A program made the translations under genes and the position numbers. Positions 12,120 through 23,913 of a stretch of 64,000 nucleotides of DNA are shown here, piece by piece. The notes beneath the pieces are model-generated. The model was not told the origin of the DNA, searched no databases, and saw nothing but the letters and a program-made list of their open reading frames with translations. Position 1 is the stretch's first letter; every line of letters begins with the position of its first letter. The stretch spans positions 2,842,461 through 2,906,460 of the forward strand of contig OX030964.1 of assembly GCA_943735955.1 (NCBI GenBank), in the 5' to 3' direction. The DNA comes from Piscicola geometra (taxonomy: Eukaryota > Annelida > Clitellata > Hirudinida > Piscicolidae).

Positions 12120-13508
12120 CTATGCGACCACTCCTTTCCGATGCAGTATGTCAGGCCTCTTGGACAACAACCGAGACAACACCTTCTGACTCGCGTAGTT
12201 GCTCGCCAGCGTGTCTTGGCACATTTGTAACTGGGCCGGGTCGAGGTCAAGGTCACACGTGATCGAGTGGTAGATGTGGGTCAAGCCAGGGTCAACTGAC
12301 CTCATTACGGTGACGTCACTATTCGTGCTCAAAAAACGATCGACCAAGTCGACATCTTCTTTGCCCCAGCCCTGTGTGGTGGTGGTGGTGTATGTGATGA
12401 AAATTCATCATCATCATTATCATCATCATTATCATCATCATTATCATCATCATTATCATCATCATTATCATCATCATTACCATCAACATTACTATCCTCA
12501 TCATCATCACCATCACAACCACCACCATCACCACCAACATCATCACCACCAACATCATCATCACCCTCGTACTACCACCTTGCCACACCCCTCCTTGACA
12601 CATCTCTCCTCCACTCCTTCCATCTTCTTCCCTACCTTGATATCCAGCTTGAAGCCTCCGAAAGCAAGCAGGTCTGCCTGGTACATCGAGGCGATGCCGA
12701 AGCCGAAGGTCCTCCAGTAGCCCGAGTGTTCGTGGAAGTCAGAAGGGGTGCAGTGGGAGGTGGAAGAGGCGTGGTTAGGTGTGGAGTGGGCGTGGTTAAG
12801 TGTGGAGGGGGCGTGGTTAGGTTTGGAGAGGGCGTGGTTAGGTGTGGAGGAGGCGTGGTTAGGTGTGGAGTGGGCGTGGTTAGGTGTAGAAGGGGCGTGG
12901 TTAGGTGTTGAAGGTGCATGGTTAAGTGTGGAGGGGGCGTGGTTAGGTGTTGAAGGGGCGTGGTTAAGAGTGTTGGGGACAGGGTTATGAGTGTTCGAAG
13001 TCTCGATTTGGTTTGTAGTGTTAGAAGTAGTAATGTGAGTAGTAGTAATGTGAGTAGTAGTGGAGCTAGTAGTAGTAGTAGAATCAGAAGTGGTAGTAGA
13101 GGCATGAGGGCTCCACGAAGTATTGGAGCGTTGGGAAGCGTCGACTGCTGCTCTGAAAAAAACGTCTTTCAGAATTTTTTTGGCGCTTTTTGAAGCGCCC
13201 AACTTCTCAAAAAAGGTCTTTTTGTTGTTCTGGTCATTTATATTTCCAGTATCATCATCATCATCAGGAGCATTGACTTTGTTACCCGCATCATCGTTGT
13301 TAACGTTGGAATTTTCATACTCTTCATAAATATCATCTTCCTTGTACTCATCACCACCATCTTTATCAACACCACCCTTCTCAAATCCTCTCTTATATCT
13401 CTTATTCACCACACCTGCACTGCTCTCCTCCCCCACTAAGACATCCCCATCTGCGAACATACAAGCGAACTTGGGATGGTATTGGCTGAAGACGATCGGA
13501 AAGTACAC
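12120..13508 (-). pseudogene. CHSY 3' exons 9-10, copy A (partial gene)
   Basis: Two terminal CHSY exons. Exon 9 is 12636-13508 ([14 protein letters not shown] ... [17 protein letters not shown] ... GGFKLDIK) and exon 10 is 12120-12371 ([13 protein letters not shown] ... stop). The separating intron is GT-AG and full of TCATCATTA repeat. Both exons are open and in phase 0. There is no upstream CHSY exon within 28 kb other than duplicates, and exon 8 is missing, so on its own it cannot encode a synthase. It may be a relic or a distant alternative 3' end. The stop codon position (GVVA, stop) matches copy F, unlike copies B-E. Confidence 0.85.
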
Positions 13509-13691
13509 CTGGCGAATGGAAAAGAATTTGTGCTTCCAACTCGCCTACTCTCTCTCGCCTCATTCCGCTCTCACAAAACCCTCTCCCCACCCACCCTTAC
13601 TAGCACCACCACTAACTACTACCACCACCACACAACTAACCACCACCACTATCACCCACCACCCACATCAACCCTCCGCACAACCTCCAAA

Positions 13692-16600
13692 GGAGGTGAG
13701 CGATAAAAGGTAAGGAGATGAGCGATGAAAGGTGAAGAGGTGAGCGATAAAAGGTAAGGAGGTGAGCGATAAAAGGTAAGGAGGTGAGCGATAAAAGGTA
13801 AGGAGGTGAGCGATAAAAGGTAAGGAGGTGAGCGATGAAAGGTAAGAAGGTGAGCGATAAAAGGTGAAGAGGTGAGCGATAAAAGAAAAAGAAAGTGAGC
13901 GATGAAAGATAAAGAAAGTGAGCGATAAAAGGTAAGGAGGTGAGCGATGAAAGGTAAAGAGGTGGGCGATAAAAGGTAAGAAGGTGAGCAATAAAAGGTA
14001 AAAAAAAAGCGATAAAAGATTAGGAAGTGAGCGATAAAAGGTAAAAAGGTGAGCGATAAAAGGTAAGGAGGTGAGCGATAAAAGGCAAGGAAAGTGAGCG
14101 ATGAAAGGTAAAGAAAGTGAGCGATAAAAGGTAAGAAGGTGAGCGATTAAAGGTGAAGAGGTGAGCGATAAAAGAAAAAGAAAGTGAGCGATGAAAGATA
14201 AAGAAAGTGAGCGATGAAAGGTAAAGATAGTGAGCGATAATAGGTAAGGAGGTGAGCGATAAAAGGTAAGAAGGTGAGTGTTAAAAGGTAAGGAGGTGAG
14301 CGATTATAGGTAAGGAGGTGAGCGATAAAAGGAAAAGAGGTGAGCGATAAAAGGTAAGGAGGTGAGCGATGAAAGGTAAGGAGGTGAGCGATAAAAGTTA
14401 AGGAGGTGAGCGATAAAAGGTAAGGAAGTGAGCGATAAAAGGTAAGGAGGTGAGCGATGAAAGGTAAGGAGGTGAGCGATAAAAGTTAAGGAGGTGAGCG
14501 ATAAAAGGTAAGGAAGTGAGCGATAAAAGGTAAGGAGGTGAGCGATAAAAGGTACGGAAGTGAGTGATAAAAGGTAAAGAAAGTGAGCGATAAAAGGTTA
14601 GAAGGTGAGCGAGAAAAGGTAAGAAGGTGAGCGATAAAAGGTTAGGAGGTGAGCGATGAAAGGTAAGAAAGTGAGCGATAAAATGTAAGGAGGTGAGCGA
14701 TAAAAGTTTAAAAACTGAACGATAAAAGGTAAAGAAATTGAACGATAAAAGGTAAAGAAAGTGAGCGATGAAAGGTAAAGAAAGTGAGCGATGAAAGGTA
14801 AAGAAAGTGAGCGATAAAAGGTAAATAGGTGAGCGATGAAAGGTGAAGAGGTGAGCGATAAAAGGTAAGAAGGTGAGCGATAAAAGGTAAGGAAGTTAGC
14901 GATAAAAGGTAAGGAGGTGAGCGATGAAAGGTGAGAAGATGAGCGATAAAAGGTAAAGAGGTGAGCGATAAAAGGTAAAGAAAGTGAGCGATGAAAGGTA
15001 AAGAAAGTGAGCGCTAAAAGGTAAGGAGGTGAGCGATGAAAGGTGAAGAGGTGAGCGATAAAAGGTAAGGAGGTGAGCGATAAAAGTTAAAAAACTGAGC
15101 GATAAAAGGTAAAAAATTGAACGATAAAAGGTAAAGAAAGTGAGCGATGAAAGGTAAAGAAAGTGAGCGATGAAAGGTAAAGAAAGTGAGCGATGAAAGG
15201 TGAAAAGGTGAGCGATAAAAGGTAAAGAAAGTGAGCGATAAAAGGTAAGAAGGTGAGCGATAAAAGGTAAGGAGGTTAGCGATAAAAGGTAAGGAGGTGA
15301 GCGATGAAAGGTAAGAAGGTGAGCGATAAAAGAAAAAGAAAGTGAGCGATGAAAGATAAAGAAAGTGAGCGATGAAAGGTAAAGATAGTGAGCGATAATA
15401 GGTAAGGAGGTGAGCGATAAAAGGTAAGGAGGTGAGTGTTGAAAGGTAAGGAGGTGAGCGATAAAAGGTAAGGAATTGAGCGATGAAAGGTAAGGAGGTG
15501 AGCGATGAAAGGTAAGGAGGTGAGCGATAAAAGGTTTAAAAAAAAGTGAGCGATAAAAGGTAAAGAAAGTGAGCGATAAAAGGTGAGGAGGTGAGCGATA
15601 AAAATTAATAAGGTGAGCGATAAAAGGAAAGGAGATGAGCGATAAAAGATAAGGAGGTGAACGATAAAAGAAAAGAGATGAGCGATAGAAGGTAAGGAAG
15701 TGAGCGATGAAAGGTAAGAAGGTGAGCGATAAAAGGTAAGGAAGTGAGCGATGAAAGGTGAAGAGGTGAGCGATAAAAGGTAAGGAGGTGAGCGATAAAA
15801 GGTAAGGAGGTTAGCGATAAAAGGTAAGAAGGTGAGCATTAAAAGGTAAGGAGGTGAGCGATGAAAGGTGAGAAGATGAGCGATAAAAGGTAAAGAGGTG
15901 AGCGATAAAAGGTAAAGAGGTGAGCGATAAAAGGTAAAGAAAGTGAGCGATGAAAGGTAAAGAAAGTGAGCGATAAAAGGTAAAGAAAGTGAGCGATAAA
16001 AGGTAAGGAGATGAGCGATGAAAGGTTAGGAGGTGAGCGATAAAAGGTTAGGAGGTGAACGATTAAAGGTAAGGAGGTGAGCGATAAAAGGAAAGGAGGT
16101 GAGCGATAAAAGGTGAGGAGGTGAGCGATAAAAAGTAATAAGGTGAGCGGTAAAAGGAAAGGAGATGAGCGATAAAAGATAAGGAAGTGAACGATAAAAG
16201 GTAAGGAAGTGAGCGATAAAGAGTAATTCAGGTGAGCGATAAAAGGAAAGGAGATGAGCGATAAAAGATAAGGAGGTAACCGATAAAAGGTAAGGTGGTG
16301 AGCGATAAAAGGTAAGGTGGTGAGCGATAAAAGGTAAGGAGGTGAGCGATAAAAGGAAAGGAGGTGAGCGATAAAAGGTAAGGAGGTGAGCGATAAAAGG
16401 TAAGAAGGTGAGCGATAAAAGGTTAGGAGGTGAGCGATGAAAGGTAAGAAAGTGAGCGATAAAATGTAAGGAGGTGAGCGATAAAAGTTTAAAAACTGAG
16501 CGATAAAAGGTAAAGAAATTGAACGATAAAAGGTAAAGAAAGTGAGCGATGAAAGATAAAGAAAGTGAGCGATGAAAGATAAAGAAAGTGAGCGATGAAA

Positions 16601-19496
16601 GGTGAAGAAAGTGAGCGATAAAAGGTAAGTAGGTGAGCGATAAAAGGTAAGGAGGTGAGCAATAAAAGGTAAGGAGATGAGCGATGAAAGGTGAGAAGAT
16701 GAGCGATAAAAGGTAAAGAGGTGAGCGATAAAAGGTAAAGAGGTGAGCGATAAAAGGTAAGGAGGTGAGCGATGAAAGGTAAGAAGGTGAGCGATAAAAG
16801 GTGAAGAGGTGAGCGATAAAAGAAAAAGAAAGTGAGCGATGAAAGATAAAGAAAGTGAGCGATGAAAGGTAAAGAAAGTGAGCGATAATTTGTAAGGAGG
16901 TGAGCGATAAAAGGTAAGGAGGTGAGCGATTAAAGGTAAAGAGGTGGGCGATAAAAGGTACGGAAGTGAGCGATAAAAGGTTAAAAAAAATGAGCGATAA
17001 AAGATTAGGAGGTGAGCGATAAAAGGTAAAGAGGTGAGTGTTAAAAGGTAAGGAGGTGAACGATAAAAGGTAAGAAGATGAACGATAAAAGGTAAGGAGG
17101 TGAGCGATAAAAGGAAATGAGGTGAGCGATAAAAGGTGAAGAAGTGAGCGATAAAAGGTAAGGTGGTGAGCGATAAAAGGTAAGGAGGTGAGCGATAAAA
17201 GGAAAGGAGGTGAGCGATAAAATGTAAGGTGGTGAGCGATAAAAGGTAAGGAGGTGAGCGATAAAAGGTTAGGAGGTGAACGATTAAAGGTAAGGAGGTG
17301 AGCGATAAAAGGAAAGGAGGTGAGCGATAAAAGGTGAGGAGGTGAGCGATAAAAAGTAATAAGGTGAGCGATAAAAGGAAAGGAGATGAGCGATAAAAGA
17401 TAAGGAAGTGAACGATAAAAGGTAAGGAAGTGAGCGATAAAGAGTAATTCAGGTGAGCGATAAAAGGAAAGGAGATGAGCGATAAAAGATAAGGAGGTAA
17501 CCGATAAAAGGTAAGGTGGTGAGCGATAAAAGGTAAGGTGGTGAGCGATAAAAGGTAAGGAGGTGAGCGATAAAAGGAAAGGAGGTGAGCGATAAAAGGT
17601 AAGGAGGTGAGCGATAAAAGGTAAGAAGGTGAGCGATAAAAGGTTAGGAGGTGAGCGATGAAAGGTAAGAAAGTGAGCGATAAAAGTTTAAAAACTGAGC
17701 GATAAAAGGTAAAGAAATTGAACGATGAAAGGTAAAGAAAGTGAGCGATGAAAGGTAAAGAAAGTGAGCGATGAAAGGTAAAGAAAGTGAGCGATGAAAG
17801 GTAAAGAAAATCAGCGATGAAAGGTAAAGAAAGTGAGCGATGAAAGGTAAGAAGGTGAGCGATAAAAGGTAAGGAAGTGAGCGATGAAAGGTGAAGAGGT
17901 GAGCGATAAAAGGTAAGGAGGTGAGCGATAAAAGGTAAGGAGGTTAGCGATAAAAGGTAAGAAGGTGAGCATTAAAAGGTAAGGAGGTGAGCGATGAAAG
18001 GTGAGAAGATGAGCGATAAAAGGTAAAGAGGTGAGCGATAAAAGGTAAAGAGGTGAGCGATAAAAGGTAAAGAAAGTGAGCGATGAAAGGTAAAGAAAGT
18101 GAGCGATAAAAGGTAAAGAAAGTGAGCGATAAAAGGTAAGGAGATGAGCGATGAAAGGTTAGGAGGTGAGCGATAAAAGGTTAGGAGGTGAACGATTAAA
18201 GGTAAGGAGGTGAGCGATAAAAGGAAAGGAGGTGAGCGATAAAAGGTGAGGAGGTGAGCGATAAAAAGTAATAAGGTGAGCGATAAAAGGAAAGGAGATG
18301 AGCGATAAAAGATAAGGAAGTGAACGATAAAAGGTAAAGAAGTGAGCGTTAAAGAGTAATTCAGGTGAGCGATAAAAGGAAAGGAGATGAGCGATAAAAG
18401 ATAAGGAGGTAACCGATAAAAGGTAAGGTGGTGAGCGATAAAAGGTAAGGTGGTGAGCGATAAAAGGTAAGGAGGTGAGCGATAAAAGGAAAGGAGGTGA
18501 GCGATAAAAGGTAAGGAGGTGAGCGATAAAAGGTAAGAAGGTGAGCGATAAAAGGTTAGGAGGTGAGCGATGAAAGGTAAGAAAGTGAGCGATAAAATGT
18601 AAGGAGGTGAGCGATAAAAGTTTAAAAACTGAGCGATAAAAGGTAAAGAAATTGAACGATAAAAGGTAAAGAAAGTGAGCGATGAAAGATAAAGAAAGTG
18701 AGCGATGAAAGATAAAGAAAGTGAGCGATGAAAGGTGAAGAAAGTGAGCGATAAAAGGTAAGTAGGTGAGCGATAAAAGGTAAGGAGGTGAGCAATAAAA
18801 GGTAAGGAGATGAGCGATGAAAGGTGAGAAGATGAGCGATAAAAGGTAAAGAGGTGAGCGATAAAAGGTAAAGAGGTGAGCGATAAAAGGTAAGGAGGTG
18901 AGGATGAAAGGTAAGAAGGTGAGCGATAAAAGGTGAAGAGGTGAGCGATAAAAGAAAAAGAAAGTGAGCGATGAAAGATAAAGAAAGTGAGCGATGAAAG
19001 GTAAAGAAAGTGAGCGATAATTTGTAAGGAGGTGAGCGATAAAAGGTAAGGAGGTGAGCGATTAAAGGTAAAGAGGTGGGCGATAAAAGGTACGGAAGTG
19101 AGCGATAAAAGGTAAAAAAAAAAATGAGCGATAAAAGATTAGGAGGTGAGCGATAAAAGGTAAGGAGGTGAGTGTTAAAAGGTAAGGAGGTGAACGATAA
19201 AAGGTAAGAAGATGAGCGATAAAAGGTAAGGAGGTGAGCGATAAAAGGAAATGAGGTGAGCGATAAAAGGTGAAGAGGTGAGCGATAAAAGGTAAGGTGG
19301 TGAGCGATAAAAGGTAAGGAGGTGAGCGATAAAAGGAAAGGAGGTGAGCGATAAAATGTAAGGTGGTGAGCGATAAAAGGTAAGGAGGTGAGCGATTAAA
19401 GGAAAGGAGGTGAGCGATAAAAGTTAAGGTGGTGAGCGATAAAAGGTAAAAAAGAGTGAGCGATAAAAGGTAAAGAAAGTGAGCGATAAAAGGTAA
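13692..19496. repeat. 22-bp minisatellite block 1 (5.8 kb)
   Basis: Tandem array of a 22-bp unit with core GTGAGCGATAAAAGGTAAGG and many variants (AAAGAA, TTAGGA, GAAAGG forms). It separates copy A from copy B. Larger repeat units are visible: a variant string near 16040 recurs near 17265 and 18180. Because 22 is not a multiple of 3, the minus strand reads as a 22-residue peptide repeat (about [20 protein letters not shown]) in long open frames. These are not genes. Confidence 0.97.
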
Positions 19497-19622
19497 CACA
19501 ACAGTAATCTACAGCTCAGAATGCACACATGAGAAGGGCAATAAGGGAAGGTTTATGACCTAATGAAGAAAAATATGTTGGGACTTTCTAGCAGACGAAT
19601 AATGAACGAGTAAGCAGAAGAG

Positions 19623-19856
19623 TCAGTCTTTGGTGGCCATTAGTCGCATCAGTTGTCCTGTGAACTTCTCGATCTTCTTGACGTCTTGCGCGTGCTCAGA
19701 GCGGTACTGGATGCAGACTTTGTCGTTCGTGAGTTTGATGACGACGTTTCCCCTGGCGTGGTTGTACTTGATGACGTAGCGACACTTCATCGAATCCTCC
19801 ACGTACAATCGCTCTGCCGCCTTCGCGAAGTCTTCCCAGTTTGTCAGAAAAGTCAT
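19623..19856 (-). CDS. SRP9: SRP9 copy B
   Basis: Intact 77-residue SRP9, identical in protein to copy A. The upstream ~340 bp to the CHSY exon is kept, so any promoter there should be duplicated. The 3' flank differs: 125 bp after the stop the sequence turns into minisatellite, and the AATAAA of copy A is absent. Expression is therefore uncertain. Confidence 0.9.
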   Translation of the reverse strand: MTFLTNWEDFAKAAERLYVEDSMKCRYVIKYNHARGNVVIKLTNDKVCIQYRSEHAQDVKKIEKFTGQLMRLMATKD

Positions 19857-20192
19857 TTTTAATTCAGTAAATTACTCCGTCGAGAATTCAACACGATTTT
19901 GTTCATTGTGTAAAAGTAAACTTTTGAAATTGTGTATTTAATTGAAACACAGAAAAAATATAATCTAAAAAGTATCAAGGCCATTGAAAAGTTGAATATA
20001 GAAATACTTTGATTAATAATTTACACTGTAAAGCGTCTGGATGAAGCATAATATGAAAGGCAAATATCTGAATGCAAAAGCAATGCTGGTTATAATACTG
20101 GTTTCGAGTAAAACATCATCTTGAAAAGTGACTAAACCATCTAACAAACCTTCTCACATCCTCTCACAAATTCTCCTTTTTAATTTACATTA

Positions 20193-22262
20193 TCATATCG
20201 ACAATGCGACGACTCCTTTCCGGTGCAGTATGTCAGGCCTCTTGGACAACAACCGAGACAACACCTTCTGACTCGCGTAGTTGCTCGCCAGCGTGCCTTG
20301 GCACATTTGTAACTGGGCCGGGTCGAGGTCAAGGTCACACGTGATCGAGTGGTAGATGTGGGTCAAGCCAGGGTCAACTGACCTCATTACGGTGACGTCA
20401 CTATTCGTGCTTAAAAAACGATCGACCAAGTCGACATCTTCTTTGCCCCAGCCCTGTGTGGTGGTGGTGGTGTATGTGATGAAAATTCATCATCATCATT
20501 ATCATCATCATTATCATCATCATTATCATCATCATTATCATCATCATTACCATCAACATTACTATCCTCATCATCATCACCATCACAACCACCACCATCA
20601 CCACCAACATCATCACCACCAACATCATCATCACCCTCGTACTACCACCTTGCCACACCCCTCCTTGACACATCTCTCCTCCCCTCCCCCCATCTTCTTC
20701 CCTACCTTGATATCCAGCTTGAAGCCTCCGACAGCAAGCCGGTCTGCCTGGTACATCGAGGCGATGCCGAAGCCGAAGGTCCTCCAGTAGCCCGAGTGTT
20801 CGTGCAGGTCAGAAGGGGTGCAGTGGGAGGTGGAAGAGGCGTGGTTAGGTGTGGAGTGGGCGTGGTTAAGTGTGGAGGGGGCGTGGTTAGGTTTGGAGAG
20901 GGCGTGGTTAGGTGTGGAGGAGGCGTGGTTAGGTGTGGAGTGGGCGTGGTTAGGTGTAGAAGGGGCGTGGTTAGGTGTTGAAGGTGCGTGGTTAAGTGTG
21001 GAGGGGGCGTGGTTAGGTGTTGAAGGGGCGTGGTTAAGAGTGTTGGGGACAGGGTTATGAGTGTTCGAAGTCTCGATTTGGTTTGTAGTGTTAGAAGTAG
21101 TAATGTGAGTAGTAGTAATGTGAGTAGTAGTGGAGGTAGTAGTAGTAGTAGAATCAGAAGTGGCAGTAGAGGCATGAGGGCTCCACGAAGTATTGGAGCG
21201 TTGGGAAGCGTCGACTGCTGCTCTGATGTCGTGGTGTTGAGCGGAGTGACTGGAGTCCTGCGCTCTGAAAAAAACGTCTTTCAGAATTTTTTTGGCGCTT
21301 TTTGCAGCGCCCAACTTCTCAAAAAAGGTCTTTTTGTTGTTCTGGTCATTTATATTTCCAGTATCATCATCATCATCAGGAGCATTGACTTTGTTACCCG
21401 CATCATCGTTGTTAACGTTGGAATTTTCATACTCCTCATAAATATCATCTTCCTTGTACTCATCACCACCATCTTTATCAACACCACCCTTCTCAAATCC
21501 TCTCTTATATCTCTTATTCACCACACCTGCACTGCTCTCCTCCCCCACTAAGACATCCCCATCTGCGAACATACAAGCGAACTTGGGATGGTATTGGCTG
21601 AAGACGATCGGAAAGTACACCTGGCGAATGGAAAAGAATTTGTGCTTCCAACTCGCCTACTCTCTCTCGCCTCATTCCGCTCTCACAAAACCCTCTCCCC
21701 ACCCACCATTACTAGCACCACCACTAACTTCTACCACCACCACACAACTAACCACCACCACTATCACCCACCACCCACATCAACCTCCCGCACAACCTCC
21801 ACTATCACATCCATCATCACCACCGACACAGCCCCCTCCCCCCACCTGCTCAGAGTACAGCGTGTTCAGCCTCACCCTGGTCATCACATCCCTAGTCACG
21901 TGCACGTCCACATCCACAAAGAACAACAGGTCACGTGCCTCGAACTCCGAAGCCGCCTTTTGTAGCGCCAAACCTCGGTTGAAGTTCTCTTGCATCTCGA
22001 GTAGCTTCACCCTCGTGCCTGGATAGCGTGATGATAATGATGCCATAATGTCCCTTACTGCCTGCATGTTGTTGTCATCATCGGAGGAGGGATTGTTGCT
22101 GTTGCTGTTGGGGTTGTTGTTTTTGTTGGCTGGTGGTTGTTGGTAGGCATAATCAGGTTGTTGTTGTTGTTGTAGTGACTCATTGTTGTTGTTGTTGTTG
22201 TTGTGTGACGACTGGAAGCAGACCACTGTCAAGGTGACGTTCTCCTTCGTCTCCAGAATGTT
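20193..22262 (-). pseudogene. CHSY 3' exon cassette (exons 8-10), copy B
   Basis: Exon 8 is 21846-22262 ([17 protein letters not shown] ... [11 protein letters not shown] ... LYSEQ), exon 9 is 20706-21620 and exon 10 is 20193-20453. All are open, with GT-AG borders in phase 0, so they could splice in frame after CHSY exon 7. The stop codon used in A and F (TAG) is changed to TTG, which adds three residues (LSI) before TGA. No exons 1-7 accompany this copy. Confidence 0.85.
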
Positions 22263-22410
22263 CTGTGACGTCGTGAATGTACGTGACAATAAATACAAAT
22301 AAAAAGATAATCATAATATTATCATTATTAACAATAATATTATTGATAATAACTATAAATAATAAAGAATTAAAAGATAGAAAGAAGGAGAGAGAAGGAG
22401 AGAGAGGAGA

Positions 22411-23218
22411 GGTAAGGTGGTGAGTGTTAAAAGGTAAGGAGGTGAGCGATTCTAGGTAAGGAGGTGAGCGATAAAAGGAAAGGAGGTGAGCGATAAAAGG
22501 TAAGGAGGTGAGCGATAAAAGGTAAGGAGGTGAGCGATGAAAGGTGAGAAGATGAGCGATAAAAGGTAAAGAGGTGAGCGATAAAAGGTAAAGAGGTGAG
22601 CGATAAAAGGTAAGGAGGTGAGCGATGAAAGGTAAGAAGGTGAGCGATAAAAGGTGAAGAGGTGAGCGATAAAAGAAAAAGAAAGTGAGCGATGAAAGAT
22701 AAAGAAAGTGAGCGATGAAAGGTAAAGAAAGTGAGCGATAATTTGTAAGGAGGTGAGCGATAAAAGGTAAGGAGGTGAGCGATTAAAGGTAAAGAGGTGG
22801 GCGATAAAAGGTACGGAAGTGAGCGATAAAAGGTAAAAAAAAAAATGAGCGATAAAAGATTAGGAGGTGAGCGATAAAAGGTAAGGAGGTGAGTGTTAAA
22901 AGGTAAGGAGGTGAACGATAAAAGGTAAGAAGATGAGCGATAAAAGGTAAGGAGGTGAGCGATAAAAGGAAATGAGGTGAGCGATAAAAGGTGAAGAGGT
23001 GAGCGATAAAAGGTAAGGTGGTGAGCGATAAAAGGTAAGGAGGTGAGCGATAAAAGGAAAGGAGGTGAGCGATAAAATGTAAGGTGGTGAGCGATAAAAG
23101 GTAAGGAGGTGAGCGATTAAAGGAAAGGAGGTGAGCGATAAAAGTTAAGGTGGTGAGCGATAAAAGGTAAAAAAGAGTGAGCGATAAAAGGTAAAGAAAG
23201 TGAGCGATAAAAGGTAAC
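22411..23218. repeat. 22-bp minisatellite block 2 (0.8 kb)
   Basis: Same 22-bp family as block 1, and nearly identical to block 4 (30422-31228) in its order of variant units. Confidence 0.96.
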
Positions 23219-23343
23219 ACAACAGTAATCTACAGCTCAGAATGCACACATGAGAAGGGCAATAAGGGAAGGTTTATGACCTAATGAAGAAAAATATGTT
23301 GGGACTTTCTAGCAGACGAATAATGAACGAGTAAGCAGAAGAG

Positions 23344-23577
23344 TCAGTCTTTGGTGGCCATTAGTCGCATCAGTTGTCCTGTGAACTTCTCGATCTTCTT
23401 GACGTCTTGCGCGTGCTCAGAGCGGTACTGGATGCAGACTTTGTCGTTCGTGAGTTTGATGACGACGTTTCCCCTGGCGTGGTTGTACTTGATGACGTAG
23501 CGACACTTCATCGAATCCTCCACGTACAATCGCTCTGCCGCCTTCGCGAAGTCTTCCCAGTTTGTCAGAAAAGTCAT
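23344..23577 (-). CDS. SRP9: SRP9 copy C
   Basis: Intact 77-residue SRP9 with the same protein as copies A and B. The 5' flank is retained, and the 3' flank is minisatellite lacking the ancestral poly(A) signal. Confidence 0.9.
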   Translation of the reverse strand: MTFLTNWEDFAKAAERLYVEDSMKCRYVIKYNHARGNVVIKLTNDKVCIQYRSEHAQDVKKIEKFTGQLMRLMATKD

Positions 23578-23913
23578 TTTTAATTCAGTAAATTACTCCG
23601 TCGAGAATTCAACACGATTTTGTTCATTGTGTAAAAGTAAACTTTTGAAATTGTGTATTTAATTGAAACACAGAAAAAATATAATCTAAAAAGTATCAAG
23701 GCCATTGAAAAGTTGAATATAGAAATACTTTGATTAATAATTTACACTGTAAAGCGTCTGGATGAAGCATAATATGAAAGGCAAATATCTGAATGCAAAA
23801 GCAATGCTGGTTATAATACTGGTTTCGAGTAAAACATCATCTTGAAAAGTGACTAAACCATCTAACAAACCTTCTCACATCCTCTCACAAATTCTCCTTT
23901 TTAATTTACATTA

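Larger units (their letters stand above)
11406..13691 (-). repeat. Segmental duplicate block, copy A (truncated)
   Basis: Copy A begins at the string ACAACAGTAATC inside the SRP9 3' UTR region and ends in CHSY intron 8, where it breaks into the 22-bp minisatellite. It therefore lacks CHSY exon 8, which copies B-F have. Its exon 9 also lacks a 42-bp (14-codon) segment present in the others. The left junction is to unique metaxin-side DNA. Confidence 0.9.
19498..22410 (-). repeat. Segmental duplicate block, copy B
   Basis: A 2913-bp block holding SRP9 and CHSY exons 8-10. It starts at the same SRP9 3' UTR point as the other copies and ends in CHSY intron 7 at a GAGAGGAGAG string, then passes directly into minisatellite. 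It is nearly identical to copy D, 8011 bp away, and shares its intron-9 microsatellite length (five 12-bp units). Confidence 0.93.

Noticed and set aside
12274..12720. His-rich plus-strand frames over CHSY intron 9 and exon 9 (all copies)
   Set aside because: Opposite-strand shadow of the ATC repeat and of CHSY exon 9.
13692..19496. CRISPR array (regular short repeats)
   Set aside because: Units are contiguous without unique spacers, and the genome is eukaryotic.
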